From positions 3,225,001 through 3,289,000 of the forward strand of contig NZ_CP089507.1 in NCBI RefSeq assembly GCF_021233355.1: a stretch of DNA of 64,000 bases, in the 5' to 3' direction. Source of the stretch: Luteimonas fraxinea (lineage in GTDB: Bacteria; Pseudomonadota; Gammaproteobacteria; Xanthomonadales; Xanthomonadaceae). The stretch's first letter is position 1, and each line of letters opens with the position of its first letter. The position numbers and the translations under genes were made by a program. Below the pieces are notes generated by a model. The model saw only the letters and a program-made list of their open reading frames with translations. It was not told where the DNA came from and did not search any database. Shown here piece after piece: positions 8,076 through 18,380 of this stretch.

Positions 8076-9385
8076 GCGCCGTGCCGACCACCTCGCTGCA
8101 CACCAACGCGACGCCGAGTGCGGAAGCGCTGAAGCAGGAAATCCGAAACTACACGTTCAACTTCGGTCCCCAGCATCCGTCCGCGCACGGCGTGCTGCGC
8201 CTGATCCTGGAAATGGACGGCGAGACCGTGATGCGCGCCGATCCGCATATCGGCCTGCTGCACCGTGGCACCGAGAAGCTTGCCGAGTCGAAGCCGTTCA
8301 ACCAGTCCATCGGTTATATGGATCGCCTCGACTACGTGTCGATGATGTGCAACGAGCACGCCTACGTGCGCGCGATCGAAACCCTGATGGGAATCGAGGC
8401 GCCCGAGCGCGCGCAGTGGATCCGCACGCTGTTCGACGAAGTCACGCGCATCCTCAACCACCTGATGTGGGTGGGCTCGAACGCGCTCGATCTCGGCGCG
8501 ATGGCGGTGATGCTGTACGCGTTCCGTGAGCGCGAAGAGCTGATGGACGTCTACGAGGCGGTGTCGGGCGCGCGCATGCACGCGACCTATTACCGTCCCG
8601 GCGGCGTCTACCGCGACCTGCCGGCGCAGATGCCGCAGTACGCCGAATCGCGCTGGCGCAAGGGCGAGAAGCTCAAGCGTTTCAACAAGTGGCGCGGCGG
8701 CTCGATGCTCGATTACCTCGAAGCATTCGCGAAGGATTTCCCAAAGCGCGTCGACGAGTACGAAACTCTGCTCACCGACAACCGCATCTGGAAGCAGCGC
8801 ACCGTCGGCATCGGCGTGATTCCGCCGGACCTGGCCAAGGCTTGGGGCATGACCGGCCCGATGCTGCGTGGTTCGGGCGTCGAGTGGGATCTGCGCAAGA
8901 CCCAGCCCTACGCCAAGTACGCCGAAGTCGATTTCGACATCGCGGTGGGCGTCAACGGCGACTGCTACGACCGCTACCTCGTGCGCGTGTTCGAGATGCG
9001 CGAGTCGGCGAAGATCATCCAGCAGTGCGTCAACTGGCTGCGGGCGAATCCCGGCCCGGTCATGCTGGACAACTACAAGGTGTCGCCGCCGTCGCGTGAG
9101 TCGATGAAGGACGACATGGAAGCGTTGATCCATCACTTCAAGCTGTTCACCGAGGGCTACAGCGTGCCCGCCGGCGAGACCTACAGCGCCGTCGAAGCCC
9201 CGAAGGGCGAGTTCGGCTGCTATCTGGTCTCCGACGGTGCGAACAAGCCGTTCCGCGTGCATCTGCGCGCGCCCGGTTTCGCACATCTCTCGTCGATGGA
9301 CGCCATCACCAGCGGACACATGCTGTCCGACGTGGTGGCGATGATCGGTACCTATGACATCGTGTTCGGAGAAGTCGACCGATGA
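8072..9385 (+). CDS. nuoD: NADH-quinone oxidoreductase subunit D
   Basis: The 49-kDa subunit that forms the quinone-binding cavity with NuoB. It has 437 aa and starts at GTG 8072 overlapping the nuoC stop. The conserved [14 protein letters not shown] near the N terminus includes the quinone-pocket His; the C-terminal GEVDR ending is typical. Hydrogenase-like ancestry is seen in the fold but the nickel-ligand cysteines are absent, as expected. It overlaps nuoE by four bases. Confidence 0.97.
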   Translation: MSAVPTTSLHTNATPSAEALKQEIRNYTFNFGPQHPSAHGVLRLILEMDGETVMRADPHIGLLHRGTEKLAESKPFNQSIGYMDRLDYVSMMCNEHAYVRAIETLMGIEAPERAQWIRTLFDEVTRILNHLMWVGSNALDLGAMAVMLYAFREREELMDVYEAVSGARMHATYYRPGGVYRDLPAQMPQYAESRWRKGEKLKRFNKWRGGSMLDYLEAFAKDFPKRVDEYETLLTDNRIWKQRTVGIGVIPPDLAKAWGMTGPMLRGSGVEWDLRKTQPYAKYAEVDFDIAVGVNGDCYDRYLVRVFEMRESAKIIQQCVNWLRANPGPVMLDNYKVSPPSRESMKDDMEALIHHFKLFTEGYSVPAGETYSAVEAPKGEFGCYLVSDGANKPFRVHLRAPGFAHLSSMDAITSGHMLSDVVAMIGTYDIVFGEVDR

Positions 9386-9909
9386 AGGCGACTGGCAATT
9401 TCGAGAACGCCCGCAACGTCGACCCGATGGTCGTGCTCAGCGGCGATACGCGCGCGCACATCGACCACTGGCTGACCAAGTTCCCCGAAGACCGCAAGCG
9501 GTCCGCGGTGCTGCAGGGTCTGTTCGCGGCGCAGGAGCAGAACAACGGCTGGCTGACCGACGAGCTGATCGCCGGCGTCGCCAAGTATCTGGGTCTGCCG
9601 CCGGTGTGGGCCTACGAGGTCGCGACGTTCTACTCGATGTTCGAAACCGAGAAAGTCGGCCGCAACAACGTCGCGTTCTGCACCAACATCAGCTGCTGGC
9701 TCAACGGCGCCGAGGATCTCGTCGCGCACGCCGAGAAGAAGCTGGGCTGCAAGCTGGGTGAATCCACCGCCGACGGTCGCGTCTTCCTCAAGCGTGAGGA
9801 AGAGTGCGTCGCTGCGTGCTGCGGCGCGCCGGTCGTGGTCATCAACGGTCATTACCACGAGAAGCTCACACCCGAGACGGTGGACGAGCTGATCGACGGT
9901 CTGAAGTAA
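9382..9909 (+). CDS. nuoE: NADH-quinone oxidoreductase subunit E
   Basis: The 24-kDa subunit of the NADH dehydrogenase module, holding the off-path [2Fe-2S] cluster N1a. Of the 175 aa, Cys100 and Cys105 (FCTNISC) and Cys142 and Cys146 (ECVAAC) are the four ligands of the thioredoxin-like domain. An N-terminal helical region carries the [16 protein letters not shown] motif. It starts in an ATGA overlap with nuoD. Confidence 0.96.
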   Translation: MKATGNFENARNVDPMVVLSGDTRAHIDHWLTKFPEDRKRSAVLQGLFAAQEQNNGWLTDELIAGVAKYLGLPPVWAYEVATFYSMFETEKVGRNNVAFCTNISCWLNGAEDLVAHAEKKLGCKLGESTADGRVFLKREEECVAACCGAPVVVINGHYHEKLTPETVDELIDGLK

Positions 9910-9923
9910 GGCATCGCGCGGAC

Positions 9924-11291
9924 ATGGCACATCACCATCCCAAGTCTTCCGAAGGTTACGGGCCCGTCGGGCCTGCGCCGCAGGAACACCAGGCGGTCTA
10001 CACCACGCTGCATTTCGACAAGCCGTGGTCCTACGAGAACTACCTCAAGACGGGTGGTTACAGCGCGCTGCGTAAGATTCTCGAAGAGAAGATTCCGCCG
10101 GCCGACGTGATCGAGATGGTCAAGCAGTCGGGCCTGCGCGGCCGCGGCGGCGCGGGCTTCCCGACCGGTCTGAAGTGGAGCTTCATGCCCAAGGGCGAGA
10201 TGCAGAAGTACATCCTCTGCAATTCGGACGAATCCGAGCCGGGCACCGCGAAAGACCGCGACATCCTGCGCTACAACCCGCATTCGGTCATCGAGGGCAT
10301 GGCGATCGCGTGCTACGCGACCGGCTCGAGCGTGGCCTACAACTACCTGCGCGGCGAGTTCCACCACGAGCCCTTCGAGCATCTGGAAGAAGCCACCGCC
10401 GAAGCCTATGCCAACGGCTGGCTGGGCAAGAACCTGCTCGGCTCGGGCATCGACGTCGACATCTACAACGCGCTCGGCGCGGGCGCCTACATCTGCGGCG
10501 AAGAAACCGCGCTGATGGAGTCCTTGGAAGGCAAGAAGGGACAGCCGCGCTTCAAGCCGCCGTTCCCGGCCAACTTCGGTCTGTACGGCAAGCCGACCAC
10601 GATCAACAACACCGAGACCTACGCCTCGGTGCCGGCGATCGTGCGCAACGGCGCGCAGTGGTTCATGGATCTGGGCAAGCCCAACAACGGCGGCTGCAAG
10701 ATCTTCTCGGTCTCCGGCCACGTGGCCAAGCCGGGCAACCACGAGATCCGCCTGGGCACCTCGTTCGCCGATCTGCTGGCGCTGTGCGGTGGCATGCGCG
10801 AAGGCCGCACGATCAAGGGCGTGATTCCGGGTGGTTCGTCGATGCCGGTGCTCCCGGGCGAGACGATGATGGGCCTGACGATGGATTACGACGCGCTGCA
10901 GAAGGCCGGTTCCGGCCTCGGCTCGGGCGCGGTGATCGTCATGGACGACACGACCTGCATGGTGCGCGCATGCCGACGCATCGCGCGCTTCTACTACAAG
11001 GAGAGCTGCGGCCAGTGCACGCCGTGCCGCGAAGGCACTGGCTGGATGTACCGCATGCTGTGCCGCATCGCCGACCACACGGCGACGGTCGAAGACCTGC
11101 AGATGCTGCGGGCTGCGGCCGGCCAGATCGAGGGACACACCATCTGCGCGTTCGGTGAAGCGGCCGCATGGCCGGTGCAGGGCTTCCTGCGCCATTTCTG
11201 GGACGAATTCGAGTACGCGATTGTCAACAAGCGCTTCCTCGTCGACGACCAGCGCAACGGCACCGTGGTGCCCAAGGCGGTCGCCGCATGA
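9924..11291 (+). CDS. nuoF: NADH-quinone oxidoreductase subunit F (NADH-binding)
   Basis: NuoF binds NADH and FMN and carries the [4Fe-4S] cluster N3, the electron entry point. It has 455 aa. The glycine-rich NADH site [13 protein letters not shown] and the FMN-contact stretch NSDESEPGT are present; cluster ligands are Cys362, Cys365 and Cys368 ([12 protein letters not shown]) and Cys408 (HTICAFG). The ATG at 9924 was chosen because it begins a His-rich but plausible N terminus and leaves 14 bp after nuoE. It is followed by an unusual 103-bp spacer before nuoG. Confidence 0.96.
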   Translation: MAHHHPKSSEGYGPVGPAPQEHQAVYTTLHFDKPWSYENYLKTGGYSALRKILEEKIPPADVIEMVKQSGLRGRGGAGFPTGLKWSFMPKGEMQKYILCNSDESEPGTAKDRDILRYNPHSVIEGMAIACYATGSSVAYNYLRGEFHHEPFEHLEEATAEAYANGWLGKNLLGSGIDVDIYNALGAGAYICGEETALMESLEGKKGQPRFKPPFPANFGLYGKPTTINNTETYASVPAIVRNGAQWFMDLGKPNNGGCKIFSVSGHVAKPGNHEIRLGTSFADLLALCGGMREGRTIKGVIPGGSSMPVLPGETMMGLTMDYDALQKAGSGLGSGAVIVMDDTTCMVRACRRIARFYYKESCGQCTPCREGTGWMYRMLCRIADHTATVEDLQMLRAAAGQIEGHTICAFGEAAAWPVQGFLRHFWDEFEYAIVNKRFLVDDQRNGTVVPKAVAA

Positions 11292-11402
11292 GCGCAGCAC
11301 GTCTCCAGCTCCCCGGACACGTTCGCGCGTTGCGCGAACGCGTCCAGCCCCTCGACTCGAGGGGCGTTGTCGCCATGACGAAGAGTGTCGCCGCATGAGC
11401 GC
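11280..11402. repeat. Insertion-like spacer between nuoF and nuoG flanked by 16-bp direct repeats
   Basis: The sequence GTCGCCGCATGAGCGC occurs at 11280-11295 and again at 11387-11402, exactly 107 bp apart. The first copy covers the nuoF stop and the second the nuoG start. Between them lie two perfect hairpins: GTTCGCGC/GCGCGAAC at 11321-11339 and GCCCCTCG/CGAGGGGC at 11347-11365. A 36-codon frame (11288-11398) runs from one ATGA to the other but has no RBS of its own and no recognisable product, so it is not called as a gene. Confidence 0.7.
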
Positions 11403-13638
11403 GCAGCCTGTAAACCCGAACCTGCCGCCCGACCACGTCACCGTCTTCATCGACGGCGTCGAACTGGCCGCGCCCAAGGGCTCGATGATCATCCATGCCG
11501 CCGACAAGGCCGGCATTCCGATCCCGCGTTTCTGCTATCACGACAAGCTCGAGATCGCCGCGAACTGCCGCATGTGCCTGGTCGACACCGAAGTCGGCGG
11601 CCGCGGTGCGCCCAAGCCGTCGCCGGCCTGCGCCACGCCGGTGATGGACGGCCTGAAGGTCTTCACGCGTAACGAGAAGGCGCTCAAGGCCCAGCGCAAC
11701 GTGATGGAGTTCCTGCTGATCAACCATCCGCTCGACTGCCCGATCTGCGATCAGGGCGGCGAGTGCGAACTGCAGGATCTGTCGCTCGGCTACGGCCGTT
11801 CGGTCAGCCGCTTCGCCGAGCGCAAGCGCGTCGTCGCCGACGAGGACCTCGGTCCGCTGGTCGCGACCGAAATGACGCGCTGCATCCAGTGCACGCGCTG
11901 CGTACGCTTCACCGCTGAGATCGCCGGCACCTACGAGCTGGGCGGCATGCAGCGCGGCGAGAACCTGCAGATCGGCACCTACGACGGCAAGCCGCTGACG
12001 ACCGAACTGTCGGGCAACGTCATCGACGTGTGCCCGGTCGGCGCGCTGACCAACAAGGTGTTCCGTTTCCGTGCGCGTCCGTGGGAACTGATCGCGCGTG
12101 AATCGCTCGGCGGTCACGACGCGCTGGGCAGCAACCTGTTCCATCACCTGCGCCGCGGCGACGTGATGCGCACGGTGCCGCGCGACAACGAAGCGGTCAA
12201 CGAGTGCTGGATTTCCGATCGCGACCGTTACTCGCACCAGGGCCTGACGGCCGATGACCGCGCGGTGCATCCGCTGGTCAAGGATGGCGGGCAGTGGCGC
12301 GAGGCCTCGTGGGACGAGGCGCTCGACCGCGCGATGACGATCCTGCGCGACAACGCGGCCGACGAACTCGGCGTGCTGGTGCATCCGTCGACCTCGAACG
12401 AGGAGGGCGCGCTGCTGGCACGTCTGGCCGAGGCCCTGGGCACCGGCAACCTCGATCACCGCATCGCCCAGCGCGACCTGTCCGATGGCGCCATCGCGGA
12501 AGCATTCGCGATGCCGGTCGCCGAACTCGAGCAGGCCGATGTCGTGCTGCTGGTCGGCAGCAACCTGCGCCACGAAGTGCCGCTGCTGCATCACCGCGTG
12601 CGTCAGGCGTGGAAGCGCGGCGCCAAGGTGTACGTGGTCAATCCGGTCGATTTCGAATTCACTTTCGACATCGAAGACAAGGCCATCGTGGCGCCGTCGA
12701 AGATCGCCGAAACGCTGCAGGTCGCCGAGCTCGGCGACGCGCTGCGCGGCGCGAAGCACGCGGCGATCATCGTCGGTGCGCAGGCGGAAGCCAGCGCGCA
12801 CGCGGCCGATATCCGCAAGGCGGCGGCTGCACTCGCCGCGGACACCGGCGCGTCGCTGTGCCGCATTCCGCACGGCGCCAATGCGCTGGGTCTGTCGCGT
12901 CACGGCGTGCTGCCGACCTCGCGCGATGCGAACGCGATGCTGGCCGAGCGCCGCGGCGCGTACGTGATCTACGGCATCGAGCCGGGTCTGGACTTCGCCG
13001 ACCAGGCGCAGGCGTTGCAGGCACTGGGCGCGGCGCAGGTCGTGGCCTTCAGCCACTTCGCCTGCCAGTCCACGCGCAGCGTCGCCGACGTGATCCTGCC
13101 GATCGGCGCGCTCGCCGAAATCGACGCAACGCTGACCAATCTCGAAGGCCGCGACCAGCAGGCCACCGCCGCCGGCAAGCTGCCCGGCGACGCGCGTTCC
13201 GGCTGGCGTGTGCTGCGTGCCCTTGGTGGCGCGCTCGAGGCTCCGGGCTTCGAGTTCACCGATCTCGCCGGTCTGCGTGCGGGGCTGCAGGGCAGGGCGG
13301 TGTCGGTTGCCGCATCCGCGGCGCCGGTCGTCGATGGTGATGGCTTCGAGCTGGCCGTCAGCCAGGCGATCTATCGCGTCGACGGTCTGACCCGTCGCGC
13401 TGCCGCGCTGCAGTCGCATCCGCTGACCTTGGGTCCGCGCATCGTGCTGCATCCCGACGACGCGGCCGCGAGCCAGGTCGCCGACGGCGGCATGGCCAAG
13501 GTTTCGAATGCGGTCGGCACCGCGACGCTGCAGGTGGCGATCGACGATCGCGTCGCACCGGGCGCGGCGTGGGTGGAATCGGGCTACGGCGCCACGGCGG
13601 CGCTGTCGGTCGGCAAGGTCAAGGTGGTGGCGGCATGA
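11395..13638 (+). CDS. nuoG: NADH-quinone oxidoreductase subunit G
   Basis: The large iron-sulfur subunit of the complex I peripheral arm, 747 aa. The N-terminal ferredoxin-like domain has a [2Fe-2S] site (RFCYH, NCRMCLV), followed by the His/Cys cluster ([10 protein letters not shown]) and a [4Fe-4S] set ([10 protein letters not shown] plus a later VCPVG). The C-terminal two-thirds is a molybdopterin oxidoreductase-like domain (about 220-745) with no cofactor role expected. The ATG at 11395 is followed directly by the ferredoxin domain. The end overlaps nuoH by four bases (ATGA). Confidence 0.96.
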   Translation: MSAQPVNPNLPPDHVTVFIDGVELAAPKGSMIIHAADKAGIPIPRFCYHDKLEIAANCRMCLVDTEVGGRGAPKPSPACATPVMDGLKVFTRNEKALKAQRNVMEFLLINHPLDCPICDQGGECELQDLSLGYGRSVSRFAERKRVVADEDLGPLVATEMTRCIQCTRCVRFTAEIAGTYELGGMQRGENLQIGTYDGKPLTTELSGNVIDVCPVGALTNKVFRFRARPWELIARESLGGHDALGSNLFHHLRRGDVMRTVPRDNEAVNECWISDRDRYSHQGLTADDRAVHPLVKDGGQWREASWDEALDRAMTILRDNAADELGVLVHPSTSNEEGALLARLAEALGTGNLDHRIAQRDLSDGAIAEAFAMPVAELEQADVVLLVGSNLRHEVPLLHHRVRQAWKRGAKVYVVNPVDFEFTFDIEDKAIVAPSKIAETLQVAELGDALRGAKHAAIIVGAQAEASAHAADIRKAAAALAADTGASLCRIPHGANALGLSRHGVLPTSRDANAMLAERRGAYVIYGIEPGLDFADQAQALQALGAAQVVAFSHFACQSTRSVADVILPIGALAEIDATLTNLEGRDQQATAAGKLPGDARSGWRVLRALGGALEAPGFEFTDLAGLRAGLQGRAVSVAASAAPVVDGDGFELAVSQAIYRVDGLTRRAAALQSHPLTLGPRIVLHPDDAAASQVADGGMAKVSNAVGTATLQVAIDDRVAPGAAWVESGYGATAALSVGKVKVVAA

Positions 13639-14735
13639 GTGCGACTCAAACCGGCGTGACCAACACCGCATCGCTGCTGGGCGATCTGTCGGCGCCGCTG
13701 TACGACTGGCTGATGTCGCTGGGCGCGATCGGCCTGATCCTGTGGATCGTGCTCAAGATCCTGCTGATCGCGATGCCGGTGATCATCTGCGTCGCGTTCT
13801 ACGTGGTCTGGGAGCGCAAGCTGCTGGGCTGGATGCATCAGCGCCACGGTCCGATGTACGTGGGCATGGGCATCTTCCAGGCCTTCGCCGACGTCTTCAA
13901 ACTGCTGTTCAAGGAAGTCATCCAGCCGACCAACGCGCAGCGCGTACTGTTCGTGCTGGCGCCGCTGATCACGCTGGCACCTGCATTCGCGGCCTGGGCC
14001 GTGGTGCCGTTCGACGCGCAGCTTGTGCTGTCGAACGCCAATGCCGGTCTGCTGTATCTGCTGGCGATGACCTCGCTGGGCATCTACGGCATCATCCTCG
14101 CCGGCTGGGCATCGAACTCGAAGTACGCGTTCCTCGGTGCGATGCGCGCCTCGGCGCAGATGATCAGCTACGAGATCGCGATGGGCTTCGCGCTCGTCGG
14201 CGTGATGGTCGGCGCAGGCAGCTTGAACCTGTCCGAGATCGTCATGGCGCAAGCCGGCGGCAAGGGCCTGTTCGACTGGTTCTGGCTGCCGATGCTGCCG
14301 CTGTTCGTCATCTACTTCATCTCCGGCGTGGCCGAGACCAATCGCGCACCGTTCGACGTCGTCGAAGGCGAATCAGAAATCGTCGCCGGTCACATGGTCG
14401 AATATTCGGGGTCGGCGTTCGCGCTGTTCTTCCTCGCCGAATACGCGAACATGATCCTGATCAGCTTCCTGGTCGCGATCTTCTTCCTCGGCGGCTGGCT
14501 GTCGCCGTTCCAGGGCTGGGGCATTCCGCTGCTGTCGGTCGACGGCTGGTGGTGGCTGTTCGCGAAGGTGTTCTTCTTCGCCAGCTGCTTCATCTGGTTC
14601 CGCGCCTCGTTCCCGCGCTACCGCTATGACCAGATCATGCGGCTGGGCTGGAAGGTCTTCATTCCGATCAGCATCGGCTGGATCGTGGTCACCGCGCTGA
14701 TGGCGTACTTCGGAATCTTCGAGGCAGGGCAGTAA
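13635..14735 (+). CDS. nuoH: NADH-quinone oxidoreductase subunit H
   Basis: NuoH is the membrane subunit that forms the entrance of the quinone channel and links redox chemistry to proton pumping. The 366-aa protein has about eight membrane helices and the conserved loops [14 protein letters not shown] and [15 protein letters not shown] with the essential acidic residues. It starts in an ATGA overlap with nuoG and its stop overlaps the nuoI start (TAATG). Confidence 0.97.
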   Translation: MSATQTGVTNTASLLGDLSAPLYDWLMSLGAIGLILWIVLKILLIAMPVIICVAFYVVWERKLLGWMHQRHGPMYVGMGIFQAFADVFKLLFKEVIQPTNAQRVLFVLAPLITLAPAFAAWAVVPFDAQLVLSNANAGLLYLLAMTSLGIYGIILAGWASNSKYAFLGAMRASAQMISYEIAMGFALVGVMVGAGSLNLSEIVMAQAGGKGLFDWFWLPMLPLFVIYFISGVAETNRAPFDVVEGESEIVAGHMVEYSGSAFALFFLAEYANMILISFLVAIFFLGGWLSPFQGWGIPLLSVDGWWWLFAKVFFFASCFIWFRASFPRYRYDQIMRLGWKVFIPISIGWIVVTALMAYFGIFEAGQ

Positions 14736-15223
14736 TGGCCAAGTTCGTTGCATGGTTCAGGGGCCTGTTGCTGCTCGAGTTGCTCGGCGGCATGGCACTG
14801 ACCTTCCGGTATCTGTTCCGGGACAAGTACACGCTGATGTACCCGATGGAAAAGACCCCGCAGTCGCCGCGCTTCCGCGGCCTGCATGCGCTGCGCCGGT
14901 ATCCCAACGGTGAAGAGCGCTGCATCGCGTGCAAGCTGTGCGAGGCCGTGTGCCCCGCGCTGGCGATCACGATCGATTCCGAACAGCGCGAGGACGGCAG
15001 CCGCCGCACCACGCGGTACGACATCGATCTGTTCAAGTGCATCTACTGCGGTTTCTGCGAGGAATCGTGCCCGGTGGACTCGATCGTCGAGACCCATCTG
15101 CACGAGTACCACTTCGAGAACCGCGGCGAGAACATCGTGACCAAGCCGCAGCTGCTGGCGATCGGCGACCGTCTCGAGAGCGAGATCGCAGAACGTCGCG
15201 CCGCCGACTCCGCGTACAGGTAA
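14735..15223 (+). CDS. nuoI: NADH-quinone oxidoreductase subunit I
   Basis: A ferredoxin-type subunit with clusters N6a and N6b that carries electrons to NuoB. In the 162 aa, two classic CxxCxxCxxxCP motifs are visible: [12 protein letters not shown] and [12 protein letters not shown]. An amphipathic N-terminal helix (about 1-35) anchors it to the membrane arm. It lies four bases before nuoJ. Confidence 0.97.
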   Translation: MAKFVAWFRGLLLLELLGGMALTFRYLFRDKYTLMYPMEKTPQSPRFRGLHALRRYPNGEERCIACKLCEAVCPALAITIDSEQREDGSRRTTRYDIDLFKCIYCGFCEESCPVDSIVETHLHEYHFENRGENIVTKPQLLAIGDRLESEIAERRAADSAYR

Positions 15224-15226
15224 GTC

Positions 15227-15868
15227 ATGAATTTCGACCTGATTGCATTCCTCGTCTTCGCCGCGATCACCGTGATGTCCGCGGTGGCGGTGATCAGTGC
15301 CCGCAACCCGGTGCACGCGGCGCTGTTCCTGGTGCTGACGTTCTTCTCCACCGCCTGCACCTGGCTGCTGGTCGGTGCCGAGTTCCTCGGCCTCGCGCTG
15401 GTGCTGGTCTACGTCGGCGCGGTGATGGTGCTGTTCCTGTTCGTGGTGATGATGCTCGACGTGGACGTTGCGCCGATGCGCGAAGGTTACGTTCGCTATC
15501 TGCCGGTCGGCCTGATCGTTGCGGTGGTGATGCTGGTCGAGATCGTCACCCTGATCGGCGTGCGCGCGAAGATGGCGCCATTCGCCGCCGATGCGGTCGA
15601 CGAGGCGGGCGTATCGAACACGGTGTGGATCGCACGCCGCTTGTTCACCGACTTCCTGCTGCCGTTCGAAGTCGCCGCGGTCATCCTGACCGTCGCGGTC
15701 ATCGCCGCGGTGATGCTCACCCTGCGCCGCCGTCCCGGTACCAAGCACCAGAATCCGGGTGAGCAGGCCCGCGTGCGGGCGTCTGACCGCATGCGCGTGG
15801 TCAAGATGGACGCGGTGCGTCCGGTCGTCGAGCCCACACCGGGTGAAGGCGAGGGAGAAGCGAAATGA
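15227..15868 (+). CDS. nuoJ: NADH-quinone oxidoreductase subunit J
   Basis: A membrane-arm subunit of complex I, 213 aa with five membrane helices. The third helix carries the conserved [25 protein letters not shown] region, whose central Tyr-Val-Gly-Ala is part of the flexible helix thought to link quinone chemistry to pumping. The C-terminal tail (about 175-213) is hydrophilic and probably disordered. It overlaps nuoK by four bases. Confidence 0.95.
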   Translation: MNFDLIAFLVFAAITVMSAVAVISARNPVHAALFLVLTFFSTACTWLLVGAEFLGLALVLVYVGAVMVLFLFVVMMLDVDVAPMREGYVRYLPVGLIVAVVMLVEIVTLIGVRAKMAPFAADAVDEAGVSNTVWIARRLFTDFLLPFEVAAVILTVAVIAAVMLTLRRRPGTKHQNPGEQARVRASDRMRVVKMDAVRPVVEPTPGEGEGEAK

Positions 15869-16191
15869 CCGAGCTGTTCGGCACCGGCCTCGCGCTGGGC
15901 CATTACCTCTCGCTGGGCGCGGTGCTGTTCTGCATCTCCGTCGCGGGCATCTTCCTCAACCGGAAGAACGTGATCATCCTGCTGATGTCGATCGAGCTGA
16001 TGCTGCTCGCGGTCAACATCAACTTCATCGCGTTCTCGCGCGAGTTCGGCGACGCCGCCGGGCAGATCTTCGTGTTCTTCATTCTCACCGTGGCCGCGGC
16101 CGAGGCCGCGATCGGTCTCGCGATCCTGGTCACGCTGTTCCGCAACCGGCGCACGATCAATGTCGCCGAACTCGACACGTTGAAGGGCTGA
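15865..16191 (+). CDS. nuoK: NADH-quinone oxidoreductase subunit K
   Basis: A three-helix membrane subunit (108 aa; the family is about 100). The second helix has the conserved [13 protein letters not shown] with the Glu that belongs to the proton path; a second membrane Glu lies in the [12 protein letters not shown] helix. It starts in an ATGA overlap with nuoJ and ends seven bases before nuoL. Confidence 0.96.
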   Translation: MTELFGTGLALGHYLSLGAVLFCISVAGIFLNRKNVIILLMSIELMLLAVNINFIAFSREFGDAAGQIFVFFILTVAAAEAAIGLAILVTLFRNRRTINVAELDTLKG

Positions 16192-16198
16192 TCCGGGC

Positions 16199-18367
16199 AT
16201 GGAGAACGCTGTTTCCGAGATCATGATTTCCCAGACCACGCTGATCGCGATCGTTCTGGCGCCGCTGCTGGGCTCGATCATCGCCGGCCTGTTCGGCCGC
16301 CAGGTCGGCCGCGCCGGTGCGCACACGGTCACCATTGCGGGTGTCGCGATCAGCTGCGCGCTGTCGATCTACACGCTGTGGCAGCTGATGCAGGGCGCGC
16401 CGACCTTCAACGAGAACGTCTACACGTTCTTCGAGGTCGGCAACTATTCGGCGCACGTCGGCTTCCTGATCGACAACCTCACCGCGATGATGATGGTCGT
16501 GGTGACCTTCGTGTCGCTGCTGGTGCACGTCTACACCATCGGCTACATGTCCGAGGATCCGGGCTACCAGCGCTTCTTCAGCTACATCTCGCTGTTCACC
16601 TTCTCGATGCTGATGCTGGTGATGGGCAACAACTTCCTGCAGCTGTTCTTTGGCTGGGAAGCGGTGGGCCTGGTGTCGTACCTGCTGATCGGTTTCTGGT
16701 TCAAGAAGCCCACCGCGGTGTTCGCCAACATGAAGGCGTTCCTGGTCAACCGCGTCGGCGACTTCGGCTTCCTGCTCGGTATCGCCGGCGTGCTGTACTG
16801 GTTCGGCAGCCTCGATTACGCAACGGTCTTCGCTGCGGCTGACACCACCATTGGTGGCGGCCAGACGATCGAAGTGATCACCGGCTTTGAGTGGTCGGTC
16901 GCGACGCTGGTTTGCATCTGTCTGTTCATCGGTGCGATGGGCAAGTCGGCCCAGGTGCCGTTGCACGTGTGGCTGCCCGACTCGATGGAAGGCCCGACCC
17001 CGATCTCGGCACTGATCCATGCCGCGACGATGGTCACCGCCGGCATCTTCATGGTGGCGCGCATGTCGCCGCTGTTCGAACTGTCGGAAACCGCGCTGCA
17101 GTTCATCCTCTTCATCGGTGCGACCACGGCGTTCTTCACCGGCCTGATCGGCATCGTGCAGAACGACATCAAGCGCGTCGTCGCGTACTCGACGCTGTCG
17201 CAGCTGGGCTATATGACCGTCGCGCTCGGCGTGTCGGCGTACTCGGCCGCGGTGTTCCATCTGATGACGCATGCGTTCTTCAAGGCGCTGCTGTTCCTGG
17301 CCGCAGGCTCGGTGATCATCGGCATGCACCACGAGCAGGACATGCGCAAGATGGGCGGCCTGCGCAAGTACATGCCGATCACGTTCTGGACCAGCGTCAT
17401 CGGCACGCTGGCCCTGGTGGGCACGCCGTTCTTCAGCGGCTTCTATTCCAAGGACACGATCATCGAGGCGGCCAAGCACGCCAGCGACGGTGGCGGCTGG
17501 GTATTCCAGTACGCGTACTGGTCGGTGCTGCTGGGCGCGTTCGTGACCTCGTTCTACAGCTTCCGTCTGCTGTACATGACGTATTTCGGCAAGGAGCGTT
17601 TCCGCGACGCGCATGCGTCCGACGCCCACGCCACGCATGACGCGCACGGCCACGACGCCCACCACGCGCCGTTGGACGACGATGGCCACGGTCACGCGGT
17701 TGCCGCGACGGGTCACGACGACCATGCGGACGACGACCATGGCCATCACGGTCCGCACGAGCCGCACGAATCCCCGTGGGTCGTGACGCTGCCGCTGATC
17801 CTGCTGGCGATCCCGTCGATCCTGATCGGTTACTTCACCGCGGGTCCGATGCTGTTCGGCACCGACTGGACCGGCCATCACGAAGTGCGCGGCTTCTTCG
17901 ACGGCGTGATCCACGTGCTGGCGTCCAACGACGTGCTGACCGCGCTGAAGGAAGAGTTGTGGCATGGCCCGGCGGCGTTCGCGCTGCACGGCTTCATGGC
18001 GCCGGCGTTCTGGCTGGTCGTCGCCGGCTTCGTGCTGGCGACCGTCATGTACTGGTGGAAGCCCGAGCTGGCGGCGAAGGCCGCGCACGTGTTCCGCCTG
18101 CCCATCCGCGTGCTCGAGAACAAGTACGGCATGGACGACCTGTGGATCGGCGGTTTCGCCGGCGGCGGTGTCGGCCTGGGCAAGCTGTCGCGGGTGTTCG
18201 ATACCAAGGTGATCGACGGTGTCTTCGTCAACGGTCCGGCGCGCGTCGTCGGTCTGGTCTCGGGCGTTGTCCGCCGGCTGCAGTCCGGTGCTCTCTACCA
18301 CTACGCTTTCGCGATGATCGTGGGCCTGATCGTGCTTCTGGCCATCCTCATCAAGTACTGGCGCTGA
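16199..18367 (+). CDS. nuoL: NADH-quinone oxidoreductase subunit L, with a His-rich loop
   Basis: NuoL is the distal antiporter-like subunit of complex I with the long lateral helix, 722 aa here, somewhat longer than many homologues. Signature sequences include DNLTAMMMVVVTFVS, GWEAVGLVSYLLIGFW, AQVPLHVWLPDSMEGPTP and the Lys/Glu residues of the proton channels. About residues 470-527 form a hydrophilic insertion with 16 His and many Asp, ending in PHEPHESPW just before the next membrane helix. Such His-rich loops occur in other NuoL proteins, but this one is long. ATG 16199 follows nuoK by seven bases. Confidence 0.96.
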   Translation: MENAVSEIMISQTTLIAIVLAPLLGSIIAGLFGRQVGRAGAHTVTIAGVAISCALSIYTLWQLMQGAPTFNENVYTFFEVGNYSAHVGFLIDNLTAMMMVVVTFVSLLVHVYTIGYMSEDPGYQRFFSYISLFTFSMLMLVMGNNFLQLFFGWEAVGLVSYLLIGFWFKKPTAVFANMKAFLVNRVGDFGFLLGIAGVLYWFGSLDYATVFAAADTTIGGGQTIEVITGFEWSVATLVCICLFIGAMGKSAQVPLHVWLPDSMEGPTPISALIHAATMVTAGIFMVARMSPLFELSETALQFILFIGATTAFFTGLIGIVQNDIKRVVAYSTLSQLGYMTVALGVSAYSAAVFHLMTHAFFKALLFLAAGSVIIGMHHEQDMRKMGGLRKYMPITFWTSVIGTLALVGTPFFSGFYSKDTIIEAAKHASDGGGWVFQYAYWSVLLGAFVTSFYSFRLLYMTYFGKERFRDAHASDAHATHDAHGHDAHHAPLDDDGHGHAVAATGHDDHADDDHGHHGPHEPHESPWVVTLPLILLAIPSILIGYFTAGPMLFGTDWTGHHEVRGFFDGVIHVLASNDVLTALKEELWHGPAAFALHGFMAPAFWLVVAGFVLATVMYWWKPELAAKAAHVFRLPIRVLENKYGMDDLWIGGFAGGGVGLGKLSRVFDTKVIDGVFVNGPARVVGLVSGVVRRLQSGALYHYAFAMIVGLIVLLAILIKYWR

Positions 18368-18380
18368 CGGAATACGATAC

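Noticed and set aside
11288..11398. 36-codon gene between nuoF and nuoG
   Set aside because: The frame is created by the repeated ATGA and hairpins; no RBS of its own and no similarity.
11224..13671. 815-codon minus-strand frame opposite nuoG
   Set aside because: Same shadow composition; nuoG itself has all cluster ligands and operon context.
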